From the NCBI GenBank assembly GCA_026395405.1, contig JAPLYU010000001.1:316696-380695 (forward strand): 64,000 nt of DNA. The letters run 5' to 3'. Position 1 is the stretch's first letter. Every line of letters begins with the position of its first letter. This stretch comes from Candidatus Saccharimonadota bacterium (GTDB taxonomy: Bacteria; Patescibacteriota; Saccharimonadia; Saccharimonadales; Saccharimonadaceae). The position numbers and the translations under genes are program-made. The notes beneath the pieces are model-generated. The model did not search any database, was not told the origin of the DNA, and worked only from the letters and a program-made list of their open reading frames with translations. This document shows, one piece after another, positions 45,815 through 54,825 of this stretch.

Positions 45815-46755
45815 GGGAAGTATCCCAAACAAAATTAGCACTTGGCAGTAACGTGGTTATCGCGATAATTACTGATATGTCGGGCAAAGAGATTGACAAG
45901 ATATTCGAAGATTTATGGTTGCAGGTGTTTACTTTCGAACGGAAGTTCAGCCGGTTCATCCCAAAAAGCGAATTGACGCTTTTTAATCGTTTACAGGGTA
46001 TTAGAACCAATATATCACCCGAGTTTAAGGATTTATTGATATACACAAAACAACTATCCGAAGAAACCAACGGTTTATTCAATCCTTTCATTTTGCCACT
46101 ACTTCAAAAGGCTGGTTATATGAAATCAGCTGTACCGGGTTTTGAAAATGATGCGAAAATCGACTTTTCGGCGGGGCGATTGGTCGGAGTGGATAAACTT
46201 GAAATCGGTGACGATTGGGCCACGATTCCTTACGGTACAGCCATAGAAATGGGAGGCATTGGTAAGGGATATTTAGCAGATCAACTACACAGGACGCTAG
46301 ACAGTCTGTCTATACAGGGGTATTGGATGTCGCTGGGTGGTGATGTTGCGACGTCTGGCAAAGATTTAAATGGGAATAGTTTATCATTAAATATCCAAAG
46401 TGCTAAAAACCTAGATGAAAAGTCTGATTGGGTTATTGATTGTCCCATTAAATATTCAGCGGCTGCGACATCTGGAACATTCAAACGAAAAAATCAGTTT
46501 TCAGACAAAACTTGGCATCATATTATTAATCCGTTAACTCTGGAGCCAGCGGTCACGGATATCAGATTAGCGACAATTTGTGCCGACACTGCAACTCGCG
46601 CCGACGTTCTGGCATCTTGTGCGGTCATATTGGGATCGAAAAAAGCGCCGACGTTTTTAAAAAAACACGGAATAAAATCTGCACTATTGCAGTGTGTTGA
46701 TAGGGATGGAGTTGATTTTGAAGTAAGGTTTGGACCAAGGATAAGACGTGCGTAG
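45805..46755 (+). CDS. apbE: FAD:protein FMN transferase (ApbE)
   Basis: 316 residues. 'AIEMGGIGKGYLADQLHRTL' and 'GYWMSLGGDVATSGK', 'WHHIINPLT' are ApbE motifs; the Asp/Thr positions near 'CADTATRADVLASCAVILG' complete the metal site. Attaches FMN covalently to Thr/Ser of target proteins. No signal peptide is obvious. The Ser/Thr-rich tail of the preceding flavoprotein or a domain in the next gene could hold its target, but no clear DGxSGAT-type site is seen. Overlaps both neighbours. Confidence 0.9.
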   Translation: MRLREVSQTKLALGSNVVIAIITDMSGKEIDKIFEDLWLQVFTFERKFSRFIPKSELTLFNRLQGIRTNISPEFKDLLIYTKQLSEETNGLFNPFILPLLQKAGYMKSAVPGFENDAKIDFSAGRLVGVDKLEIGDDWATIPYGTAIEMGGIGKGYLADQLHRTLDSLSIQGYWMSLGGDVATSGKDLNGNSLSLNIQSAKNLDEKSDWVIDCPIKYSAAATSGTFKRKNQFSDKTWHHIINPLTLEPAVTDIRLATICADTATRADVLASCAVILGSKKAPTFLKKHGIKSALLQCVDRDGVDFEVRFGPRIRRA

Positions 46756-47482
46756 ATTGACACTTATTTTTTTAACGATTTTATTCATTGGGTTGCCGTT
46801 TAGTCTTGTTGTCATAAAACCGGTATATGCACAGTCAGCCCAGACCACCACGAATTCCGGAGGTAATGTAGTGGTAAATACGATATCCGGTCCCACCTTG
46901 GCTCAAAAAGCAGTAACTAGAACGGCCAATTCTTGGCCATGGTATGTCGTACGAGGATCGGGAATTGTTGCCGCAGTATCGCTTGTTATCTTGATATTGT
47001 CGGGAGTAGGTTTTATAACCGGTCACACTTTTAGGTTTTTAGAACCAATCACAGCCTGGGCGAGTCATCGTGCATTAGGTATCGCCTTTGGGGTTTCCAT
47101 ACTAATTCATATGACTGGACTTTTATTTGATAAATATGTCCCATTTAATCTCTTAAGTATTTTGGTTCCATGGTCGTCAACTTATAAACCAGTGATTATT
47201 TTTGGTGTTAATTTCGGTTCACTTTATGTGTCACTTGGCGTGCTGGCTTTTTATATGGTTGCAATCATTACGGTCTATTCATTACTTTGGATTGATAAAA
47301 AACCATATTCCTGGAAACTTACTCACCTGATGTCGTATTTAGTATTCGTTTTTGTATTTATACACGCACTATATTTAGGCACTGATTTGGCGGGTGGGCT
47401 ACTTCGTTTGATATGGATAGTCATGGGTATTGTCGTTTCTCTTGCAATCTTCATAAGGTTGTGGCGAGCAAGAACAATATAA
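46748..47482 (+). CDS. Ferric reductase-like transmembrane (haem b) protein
   Basis: 244 residues. A signal-like first segment is followed by a Ser/Thr/Gly-rich loop and then about six membrane helices. Histidines in 'WASHRALGIAFGVSILIHMT' and 'LTHLMSYLVFVFVFIHALYL' are spaced for two haem b groups, as in the ferric reductase/MsrQ superfamily. With the FNR-type enzyme and ApbE it would form a small transmembrane electron path, electron acceptor unknown. Confidence 0.8.
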   Translation: MRRLTLIFLTILFIGLPFSLVVIKPVYAQSAQTTTNSGGNVVVNTISGPTLAQKAVTRTANSWPWYVVRGSGIVAAVSLVILILSGVGFITGHTFRFLEPITAWASHRALGIAFGVSILIHMTGLLFDKYVPFNLLSILVPWSSTYKPVIIFGVNFGSLYVSLGVLAFYMVAIITVYSLLWIDKKPYSWKLTHLMSYLVFVFVFIHALYLGTDLAGGLLRLIWIVMGIVVSLAIFIRLWRARTI

Positions 47483-47507
47483 TCATATTTCATATATAAT
47501 ACGTTAT

Positions 47508-48047
47508 ATGAAGGAAATAGTTCTAGCGACTTCGAACGACCGTAAAATTAGAGAGGCCCGTGCAGGTTGCGACCATTTTGATATAAAAGTTAATCAGCTT
47601 GTTATCGATATAGATGAGATTCAACACCACAATCCAATCGAAATATCTAAAGATAAAGCAAAAAAAGCCTTTGAAATTACCGGAAAACCAGTAGTCGTCA
47701 CGGATACGTCTTGGAATATACACGCATTGAATGGTTTTCCAGGTGGGTACATGAAAGATGTTGCGCAGTGGTTTTCTACAGGTGATTTTTTAAATTTAGT
47801 TAAAAAAGATAGACGAATTAGTTTTACGGAGACCATAGTCTACCAAGACTCAAAAGAATCAAAAGTTTTTAGCCAAGATTATCTAGGGAAAATATCGAAA
47901 ACCCCGCGAGGCTCGGGGAACTCGATTGATCAACTTGCTGAGTTTGACGGATATACTTTAGGTGAACGACATAATCAGAACAGTACAAGCCACGACTCAA
48001 AAGACTACATTTGGTATCAATTTGCTAAATGGTTCAGTGAAAGATAA
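47508..48047 (+). CDS. Non-canonical purine NTP pyrophosphatase (RdgB/HAM1-like)
   Basis: 179 residues. 'EIVLATSNDRKIREAR' (substrate loop), 'VVVTDTSWNIHALNGFPGGY' (catalytic Asp) and 'GRGSGN'-like 'TPRGSGNSIDQLA' place it in the HAM1/Maf-like ITPase group. Removes ITP/XTP or related damaged nucleotides. Some canonical residues differ ('TSW' where most have 'SGL'), so substrate range may be altered. Confidence 0.8.
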   Translation: MKEIVLATSNDRKIREARAGCDHFDIKVNQLVIDIDEIQHHNPIEISKDKAKKAFEITGKPVVVTDTSWNIHALNGFPGGYMKDVAQWFSTGDFLNLVKKDRRISFTETIVYQDSKESKVFSQDYLGKISKTPRGSGNSIDQLAEFDGYTLGERHNQNSTSHDSKDYIWYQFAKWFSER

Positions 48048-48059
48048 CAGAAAGAATTA

Positions 48060-48578
48060 TTATAGATTTGTTATCTGGACACTGGTTGCGGTAATTGTAC
48101 TACCGGACACAGTTCCATAAACTAGCACGCTATCGTTAACAGACACTTTTTTGTCAGTTGTATTCCATGTTGTACTACCATTAGTATCGACAGTTGTTTT
48201 AGTACCACCGCCACCAACATCAAAACTGCTACCATTTACAGCAGTGACAACTCCCGAAACAGCGCTTGTACTGGTAGTAGTGGTGCCGTTTGAGTCACTG
48301 GAAGAATAAAAGAAACTACTGTTCATGTGGGGCATACCACCGCGGCCGTTGACATATGTGGTGCCGTGATTATAGTAACCTTGTCTTAAATTATTCATCC
48401 TAAACATACTGCCTGCAATCGCGAAAATTAATATGACCAATATTATTACTACTGCAATAATCCATGGTCTGCTAGACCTACTGTTGTATGGCTTCTCGTG
48501 GACGGATTCATCCGTAGCTTGGCCTGCTTTAACTGACTCAGATTTTTCGGTTGGTTTTTCGTTTTCTTCTTTTGGCAT
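48060..48578 (-). CDS. Membrane-anchored DUF5666-like protein
   Basis: 172 residues from the ATG at 48578 (AAAAAGGAG upstream). Charged cytoplasmic N-terminus (~45), one membrane helix, Gly/Asn/Ser-rich linker, then a small beta domain: 'VSGVVTAVNGSSFDVGGGGT', 'VNDSVLVYGTVSGSTIT', the repeat pattern of DUF5666 OB-like domains. Surface exposed, role unknown. Confidence 0.75.
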   Translation of the reverse strand: MPKEENEKPTEKSESVKAGQATDESVHEKPYNSRSSRPWIIAVVIILVILIFAIAGSMFRMNNLRQGYYNHGTTYVNGRGGMPHMNSSFFYSSSDSNGTTTTSTSAVSGVVTAVNGSSFDVGGGGTKTTVDTNGSTTWNTTDKKVSVNDSVLVYGTVSGSTITATSVQITNL

Positions 48579-48675
48579 AATTAATTCTCCTTTTTCTACG
48601 AACAATTTTAACGCAGATTATCTGAATAAATGCTTAATTTTACGACATTTTTTCTAAGTTTTTTATGTATTTGGG

Positions 48676-49749
48676 TTAGTGGAGGTCACCGGTATTTACT
48701 AGGCCGTTATGCTGTCTGCCACTAAAAATCAGGGTTGGTATTTTAACGGTTTTAATCTGTTTGTTAACAATGTCTTGGTTCTTCTGGATTATATACGAGA
48801 CCTTTTGGCTATTTGCGTCGGATTCAATTTGTTTTAATTGCGCCGGACTGTATCCCATATCCTTAAGCCAGCCAAGTATAAGGTCCTTGGTTTGGTTTGC
48901 GTCAAGCATAGTATTAATCTTGATCTGGTAAGACGTGCTATTTGCATCACTCCCAGTGTATATCTTTTCTAATACTTGCCAGTCGGCAGGAGTTTTTAGA
49001 CCCGAAAGCGGATTTATTTTTATAGCTTCCAGGTATTTAGTTACAGTATATGAGTTTGCAAATTTGTATTTGCCGGCAACTTCCGGGTTTTTGATGGGAT
49101 AGGCAATGTAGGTTAGGTTGTACTTGTTTTCGAAACCGGCAGATTTAATGTTTTTGAACAAATGTTGACAAACTATGCAACCAGGATCAATAACTTCCAG
49201 CGCGGTTGGTTTGGTACTATCGAATTTATTGTAATACGTAGCGTTTTGTGGTAAATATTTTGTTGCTTCCCAAGTTTGCAGCCTGGTTGGTATGTTTGAA
49301 ATCGTGTTGCCCAAATTATTAGCTTGGTTTACGAACCAATCGATTGGTTTGCCCTCGGCTGTAAGTTGCCAAAGATTTTTATCAACTGTATTTATTGAAC
49401 AGGATTCAGAGCTTAGACTACAAGACGAGGCGTTGGAAGGGCTACAGGTTCCCCAGACGAATAAGTTCAAACCAGCTTCCAGTGCCACGAACAAACTCCA
49501 AATTGTTAATATGACTAACAAAAAAGAAGCAATTTCAATTCCGATGTCTGCGGTTTTAACTAGTCGTGGAGTTTTTTTGGCGACATGGCTTAGTAATTTA
49601 TTTTTGGTTTCTTCCTTGAATGAAGTGTCGCATGGTCGCAAGGTAACTCGGCGAAGAGTACAACTCCAAGCTTTTCCGGCCAGTTTTCGATATCTAGCAG
49701 AAAAAATACTAATTATGGCCAGGACAATGAACGCTGCAATACAAAACAT
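48676..49749 (-). CDS. Membrane-anchored thioredoxin-fold (DsbA-like) protein
   Basis: 357 residues. Two N-terminal membrane helices (~1-20 and ~70-100), Cys-rich stretch 'CSPSNASSCSLSSESC', then an extracellular thioredoxin fold with 'VIDPGCIVCQHLFKN' (CxxC) and 'KTVKIPTLIFSGR' (cis-Pro). Probably an oxidoreductase for disulfides in exported proteins, such as the cysteine-containing secreted proteins nearby. The extra cysteines could be a relay. Confidence 0.75.
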   Translation of the reverse strand: MFCIAAFIVLAIISIFSARYRKLAGKAWSCTLRRVTLRPCDTSFKEETKNKLLSHVAKKTPRLVKTADIGIEIASFLLVILTIWSLFVALEAGLNLFVWGTCSPSNASSCSLSSESCSINTVDKNLWQLTAEGKPIDWFVNQANNLGNTISNIPTRLQTWEATKYLPQNATYYNKFDSTKPTALEVIDPGCIVCQHLFKNIKSAGFENKYNLTYIAYPIKNPEVAGKYKFANSYTVTKYLEAIKINPLSGLKTPADWQVLEKIYTGSDANSTSYQIKINTMLDANQTKDLILGWLKDMGYSPAQLKQIESDANSQKVSYIIQKNQDIVNKQIKTVKIPTLIFSGRQHNGLVNTGDLH

Positions 49750-49758
49750 ATATTAAAT

Positions 49759-50970
49759 TTAACCTTTCGCTATTTTTTCCATTATTTCAATTGTTTTTCG
49801 AATATCTTTTTCGGTGGTTTGAAGACCGATTGAAAATCGCAAAAGTGGGGGAAATTTTCGTTTTTCTAATAAATAATAATGGCAGCAAAAATACCCACTT
49901 CGAACCATTATGCCGGACGCAGACAAAAAGGTTGCCAATCTATGTGCATCAACCTTTTCGCTATACACACTAATTAACGATGAGGGAGTTTTATTCAAAA
50001 TTATAAGTCCCGGTATTTCTGATAGGCCCTCGTGCAAAGATCTTGAAAGCTTTTCGATATACTGAGACGGCATTAATCCGTCTGGTTTTACACTATTAAG
50101 CCAAGAAATCGCGTATTTTAAGCTGATAATTTCACCATATGCTTGAAGTCCTGGTTCTAGCCAACTGGTCATATTGTCAGCTAATAATGTATAGCTTTGT
50201 TCTTTAACGCCTGAAACCATCCCACCGCCAACAATTCCGATGTTTAGAGTTTCAAGTAAATTCTTTTTGATTACAACAACGCCTAAACTACCAGCGTACA
50301 TTTTGTGTGCCGAAAAACAAATTGCATCGGCCTCACATCCAACAAGAAGCTCGTGATAATGTGCCATTGTTTGGGCGGCGTCAATTATTACGATTCCGCC
50401 GGATTTATGAGAGTCGGCTACGAGTTGTTTAATGTTTAACAATAACCGTCCATCAATATTAGAAGTAGTGTTAACCACTACGATTGATTTTTCAAGATCG
50501 GATATTTCGTAATCCAAACTACCGTCATCTGTTCTATTTAGAACCTTACGTTTAACCTTTAATCTATTTGCAAGATTTATTGTTGGCAGAAAAACTGAAT
50601 TATGTTCGATTTCACTGGTTATTATCTGTTTATATATTCCTGATGGTAGTTGTCCAAGAACTAGGTTGATTCCGTATGTAGTATTTAATGTAAAAGAGCA
50701 GATGTAATCTTTTTTTGAAAGTCCCAAATAATTAATAACAAGATCTCGGGTTTCTTCAACCAGGGAGTCGACTTTTTGACCCCATTTATATTTAACTCTG
50801 CCCCCACACGCGTTGTAGGTTTGATAATAATTTGTCATAGCATCTATGACGGGTTGTGGCCTAGGACTTTGACAGGCATTATCCAAATAGATATCATCGG
50901 CCCTAAGATACTTGAAATCTGGCAGTCTGCCGGATGATACACTTAAATTTTCTGACTTCTTTCTAAACAT
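49759..50970 (-). CDS. Cysteine desulfurase-like class V aminotransferase
   Basis: 403 residues from the ATG at 50970. PLP Lys in 'AICFSAHKMYAGSLGVVVIK', 'VVNTTSNIDGRLL' and the Asp/Gln pair 'IIDAAQTMAHY', and a C-terminal cysteine loop 'MVRSGYFCCHYYL' in the place of the SufS/CsdA active cysteine. The N-terminal 'IYLDNACQSPRPQPVID' is normal for the family. Could feed Fe-S clusters or tRNA thiolation. No suf/isc partner is visible here. Confidence 0.85.
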   Translation of the reverse strand: MFRKKSENLSVSSGRLPDFKYLRADDIYLDNACQSPRPQPVIDAMTNYYQTYNACGGRVKYKWGQKVDSLVEETRDLVINYLGLSKKDYICSFTLNTTYGINLVLGQLPSGIYKQIITSEIEHNSVFLPTINLANRLKVKRKVLNRTDDGSLDYEISDLEKSIVVVNTTSNIDGRLLLNIKQLVADSHKSGGIVIIDAAQTMAHYHELLVGCEADAICFSAHKMYAGSLGVVVIKKNLLETLNIGIVGGGMVSGVKEQSYTLLADNMTSWLEPGLQAYGEIISLKYAISWLNSVKPDGLMPSQYIEKLSRSLHEGLSEIPGLIILNKTPSSLISVYSEKVDAHRLATFLSASGIMVRSGYFCCHYYLLEKRKFPPLLRFSIGLQTTEKDIRKTIEIMEKIAKG

Positions 50971-51048
50971 CAATTAAACCAATCTAACCCCACCTTTGAA
51001 TTTGACTTATGTTTTATTATACCAAGAATAGGCGTCGGTGTCTTTAGG

Positions 51049-51522
51049 TTATTGTTCAACACTCTTTATAATCAGCATGTTTTTAAAGTGTGCATCGTCA
51101 TCAACTTTTTTTCCAAAGATTGCCTGGGCGATTGGTGATTTTCTGCTAATAACAGTTGCGCCATTTATATTATGACCGGCATTGGCTGTCCAGTCTCCTG
51201 CAATAAAATATCGAGAAGTTTTATTAGTTTTAGTGTCCAAGACTTCGACGGTAGTTCCAATCCCAACAGTTCCTTTTTTCTGACGAGGGATACTTGGAGT
51301 GCTGTCGCGAAGTATTTGTTTTAAGTTCTGCATTTCGGTTGATAACAATGTTTGCTTGTCTCGGACAAACTCAAACGGGGCATTATCATGCCAACTTTCC
51401 GATGTTTGATTAAAGGCGTTGTAGAATTCGGGGCCAAGGGCTATTATTTCGTTGTCGAGTTCGGCGATTCGCTGGCGGGCGTACTGCTTGTCGATTTCCA
51501 ATATTAATAGTTCTTTCTTCAT
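51049..51522 (-). CDS. GreA/GreB-type transcription factor
   Basis: 157 residues: N-terminal coiled coil with an acidic tip followed by the FKBP-like GreA C-terminal domain ('VGIGTTVEVLDTKTNKTSRY', 'VISRKSPIAQAIFGKKVDDD'). Promotes cleavage of backtracked RNA in RNA polymerase. The N-terminal part deviates from classic GreA, so it may be a Gre-like paralogue. Confidence 0.85.
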   Translation of the reverse strand: MKKELLILEIDKQYARQRIAELDNEIIALGPEFYNAFNQTSESWHDNAPFEFVRDKQTLLSTEMQNLKQILRDSTPSIPRQKKGTVGIGTTVEVLDTKTNKTSRYFIAGDWTANAGHNINGATVISRKSPIAQAIFGKKVDDDAHFKNMLIIKSVEQ

Positions 51523-51559
51523 TCGTGTCTTATAAGTTTATCCTATTATCAGATACTAA

Positions 51560-52639
51560 TCAACTGTTTTTAATAAGTTCATCGCAAATGTCGTATAGTT
51601 TTTTCGAAGATTGTTTCCAAGAAAACTTTTCCGCTTGTTTATGACCCTTTTCAACTAAATCTGCAAGGAAATCGGTTTTTTCAAGTTTTTTAACCTGTTC
51701 AGCGAATTTGTCCGGAGAATTGTAATTAAAAAACAACGCACCATCGCCGGCTACCTCATGGAATATCGTCATGTCGCTACATACAACCGGAGTTCCAATC
51801 ATCTGAGCTTCAATGATTGGTAGCCCGAAACCCTCTTCTTTTGAGGCAGAAGCCAAGCAATAAGCGCCCTGTAATAGTTTTATATATTCGTCATCACTTA
51901 CGCCGTTATGAAATACTACATTGACTCCAGGTTTTATCAATTTGCTAAGCTCGGCTTTGCGATTGTCTAGTATTTTACTCAGCAGGTGTAGGGTGAAATC
52001 GTGCGGTAGGTGAGCCATTCCCTTAATTAATACCTCAACATTTTTATACGGCATAAACGAACCCATATAAAGGATATCTTTTGTTTTTTCTTTGGCGCGG
52101 TGCAATTGGGATTTTTCAAGACTTGGCGCGTTATATATTACGCAAATTTCACGGTCGGTTAGGCCTAGTTTTTGGATGTTTCCTTTCGAGTAATTACTGA
52201 CTGTAGCGACCTTATCGGCATTATTTAACAAAAACCTTTGTGGCCATTTTGCCATGTGAAATAGACGCCAAGCAATTCGCTGAGACAACCCCATATTTGT
52301 TGGAGCCTGTGGGTGAAGGTAGTAAATCGTGTCATGTAACGTAACGATTAATTTATATTTTCGTCCCCATGTTCCAATGATTTGAAACGGACTGATAACG
52401 ACATCGGCGCCAAGTTTGTTAAGTTTGCCGGCTATAAACAATTCTTTGACCGATAACGGGTCATTCATTAAAAGATAAGGCGTGCCCTTCGGCAGCATTT
52501 CCAACTGTCTTTCGTCCTTGATTAATAGTGTTATTGGTATTTTGTTTTCTTTGAAGCCCTGTATTATTCCGGCTCCATAACGGCTGATTCCATCATGAAA
52601 AGGGAACCGTGTCCATCTGGCATCGTAATATATATTCAT
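51560..52639 (-). CDS. GT-B glycosyltransferase, family 4 type
   Basis: 359 residues. 'RWTRFPFHDGISRYGAGII' N-terminus, 'VSNYSKGNIQKLG', and the C-terminal nucleotide-sugar part 'ASASKEEGFGLPIIEAQMIG' with the E-x7-E motif of retaining GT4 enzymes. Cytoplasmic, probably in surface polysaccharide or glycolipid assembly. Sugar not predictable. Confidence 0.9.
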   Translation of the reverse strand: MNIYYDARWTRFPFHDGISRYGAGIIQGFKENKIPITLLIKDERQLEMLPKGTPYLLMNDPLSVKELFIAGKLNKLGADVVISPFQIIGTWGRKYKLIVTLHDTIYYLHPQAPTNMGLSQRIAWRLFHMAKWPQRFLLNNADKVATVSNYSKGNIQKLGLTDREICVIYNAPSLEKSQLHRAKEKTKDILYMGSFMPYKNVEVLIKGMAHLPHDFTLHLLSKILDNRKAELSKLIKPGVNVVFHNGVSDDEYIKLLQGAYCLASASKEEGFGLPIIEAQMIGTPVVCSDMTIFHEVAGDGALFFNYNSPDKFAEQVKKLEKTDFLADLVEKGHKQAEKFSWKQSSKKLYDICDELIKNS

Positions 52640-52685
52640 ATTTGCAATTGTATCATGGGCAAATAATTTATGTTAACCTAGATGC

Positions 52686-53150
52686 ATGATTCAAGATTTT
52701 TTAATTAAGGTTGCTGCTGATTACGTGTTAATATTAATAATTTTAATAGGAGCATATGCTTTAGTTTTCAAAATTCCGAAAGAACGTCGTTTCAAGGCTT
52801 ATTGCAGGATTTTAGTTGCTGGGTTGACGGCATATCTGCTAGCAAAGTTAGTCGGTTCGATATATCAACCCGAAGCGCTTCGACCATTCGAACTTATGGG
52901 AAAAACCGCAGGTGCATCTTATTTGAATAACGCAGGTTTTCCGTCCGACCATGTTTTGTTTGCCACGGCGATTGTTTGTGCAGTGTGGTTTGAAACCAAA
53001 CAGAAATCAATCACCTGGATACTTGCAGTACTAGTACTTGTTGTTGCGGTTGGAAGAGTTTTGGCGCTAGTACATACACCAATTGATGTTATCGGCGGAG
53101 TTGTTTTTGCGCTTGCGGGTTCACTTTGGTATTTGAACTCAAAAGAATAA
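52686..53150 (+). CDS. PAP2-family membrane phosphatase
   Basis: 154 residues, about five helices. 'RPFEL' ... 'NNAGFPSDHVLFATAIV' and 'GRVLALVHTPIDVIGGVVFA' supply the phosphatase motifs, with SDH in place of SGH. Likely undecaprenyl-pyrophosphate or phosphatidate phosphatase, supporting cell-wall lipid recycling. Confidence 0.85.
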   Translation: MIQDFLIKVAADYVLILIILIGAYALVFKIPKERRFKAYCRILVAGLTAYLLAKLVGSIYQPEALRPFELMGKTAGASYLNNAGFPSDHVLFATAIVCAVWFETKQKSITWILAVLVLVVAVGRVLALVHTPIDVIGGVVFALAGSLWYLNSKE

Positions 53151-53222
53151 GCTTTTTAATCTATTTTTTGTCAGTTTGGCAATAAAAATGTATAATAACA
53201 TATATTACATGGAGGTATTACT

Positions 53223-53660
53223 GTGGCAAAAGTAGTTAGTAGTAATATTGACTCACAACCGGTTAGCAAATCAAGTCCGGTTTGGCATATTATTGCGGTG
53301 GGAGCAATCTTGGGTTTGCTGTATTATGTTCTGACCTTGTATTTATCTAGGTTTGTTGGATTAGCTAGTGTTGCCGGCGATATCGCGACAATTATAGTTG
53401 CAACTGTTGGTATTATTGTTATGTTGAATTTAGGGATGGCTAGGCCTCTTTTAGTTGCAGTCGCATCAGCAATTTCCCTTTGGGGTTTGTCAAAATTGAC
53501 CGACGGTCTTGGTTGGTTTGAAGCGATGGTTTGGAGTGTTTTGATTTATAGTTTGGCATATTTCTTGTTTTCATGGCTGACCAGATACAAAAAAATTATA
53601 CCGGTTTTAATTGCAGTCGTAGCCATAGTTATTATCGTCCGCTTAACCATAACCCCATAG
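53223..53660 (+). CDS. Four-helix membrane protein, unknown
   Basis: 145 residues; GTG start with GGAGG ten bases upstream. Polar N-terminus of ~22 residues then four or five hydrophobic segments with few polar residues. Not recognised. Followed closely by rmuC, which has its own -10. Confidence 0.65.
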   Translation: MAKVVSSNIDSQPVSKSSPVWHIIAVGAILGLLYYVLTLYLSRFVGLASVAGDIATIIVATVGIIVMLNLGMARPLLVAVASAISLWGLSKLTDGLGWFEAMVWSVLIYSLAYFLFSWLTRYKKIIPVLIAVVAIVIIVRLTITP

Positions 53661-53676
53661 TGTTATAATCATGTAT

Positions 53677-54750
53677 ATGGACCGGATGATTTTGTATATA
53701 GTTCTTTCTGTGGTCGTTATTGGGTTTGGGGTAATTATTTATATTATTAACCAGCGACTAAGCGATCAAAAAAATTCCAGCGCGGTTTCACTACTTAAAA
53801 GCGATTTAACGGAACTATCGAGGGGGATTAACGACTTACAGCAGGCGGTTGGAGACAAACTAGAGCGCAACAATACAACGATGCAGACGTCGATGCAAAA
53901 ACAACTAACCGAAAGCGCAAAGCTTGTTACCGACGTAACCCAGCGGCTAGCAAAATTGGATGAAACCAACAGACGGGTAGTTGATGTTGCTGACGAATTA
54001 AAAACCCTACAAAATGTTCTACAAAACCCAAAACAGCGCGGTGTTTTTGGGGAATACTATTTGGAATCGGTCCTTGATAATATTCTGCCGTCAAAAAATT
54101 ATCAAATGCAGTACAAATTCAAGGATGGCGAAATTGTTGACGCTGTTGTCTTTCTGGACAGAGGACAGATATTGCCGATTGACAGTAAGTTCTCTTTGGA
54201 AAATTATAATCGCATGGTTGGTGAGGATAAAAAACCGGAACGCGAGAAGCTTCTGGCAAAAGTCCGGTCTGACTTAAAGAACCGAATAGATGAAACAAGC
54301 AAGTACATCAGGCCTAGCGAAAAAACTATGGATTTTGCATTCATGTTTATTCCCAGTGAATCGTTATATTACGATTTGTTGATTGGAGACGTTGGTACCG
54401 GGTCGAGTGCGCGCGATTTAATCGAATATGCATTCCGGGATAAAAAAGTAATCATCGTCAGTCCGACCAGTTTTATGGCATATCTGCAAACAGTTTTGCA
54501 GGGTCTGCGGAGCTTACAAATCGAAGAGCAGGCCAAAGATATCCAGATTCGAGTAGGGAAGTTGGGACAGCATATCGGTCGCTTTGACGACTATATGCAA
54601 AAGCTTGGAAAATCACTAGGTACAACAGTTGGACATTACAACGATGCGCATAAAGAACTCGGTAAAGTCGATAAAGACGTTATAAAGATAGCTGGTACGG
54701 AAACGGGTATAGACCCGCTGATGTTGGATAAACCTAGGGACGATGAATAG
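53677..54750 (+). CDS. rmuC: DNA recombination protein RmuC
   Basis: 357 residues from the ATG at 53677; TATAAT six bases before the first of two in-frame ATGs (53671). N-terminal membrane helix, coiled coil (~25-110), then the RmuC nuclease-like domain 'QKRGVFGEYYLESVLDNILP', 'DAVVFLDRGQILPIDSKF', 'DFAFMFIPSESLYYDL'. Limits inversions at short repeats. Length is slightly shorter than E. coli RmuC. Confidence 0.92.
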   Translation: MDRMILYIVLSVVVIGFGVIIYIINQRLSDQKNSSAVSLLKSDLTELSRGINDLQQAVGDKLERNNTTMQTSMQKQLTESAKLVTDVTQRLAKLDETNRRVVDVADELKTLQNVLQNPKQRGVFGEYYLESVLDNILPSKNYQMQYKFKDGEIVDAVVFLDRGQILPIDSKFSLENYNRMVGEDKKPEREKLLAKVRSDLKNRIDETSKYIRPSEKTMDFAFMFIPSESLYYDLLIGDVGTGSSARDLIEYAFRDKKVIIVSPTSFMAYLQTVLQGLRSLQIEEQAKDIQIRVGKLGQHIGRFDDYMQKLGKSLGTTVGHYNDAHKELGKVDKDVIKIAGTETGIDPLMLDKPRDDE

Positions 54751-54760
54751 AAGAATATAA

Positions 54761-54790
54761 ATAATCCCCGCCTAATGACGGGGATTATCT
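54761..54790 (+). terminator. Bidirectional terminator
   Basis: ATAATCCCCG / CGGGGATTAT perfect stem between convergent rmuC and the aquaporin gene. Confidence 0.85.
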
Positions 54791-54825
54791 TTTGTTTGAT
54801 TTTATTTTAGTTAAATAGCTCTACG

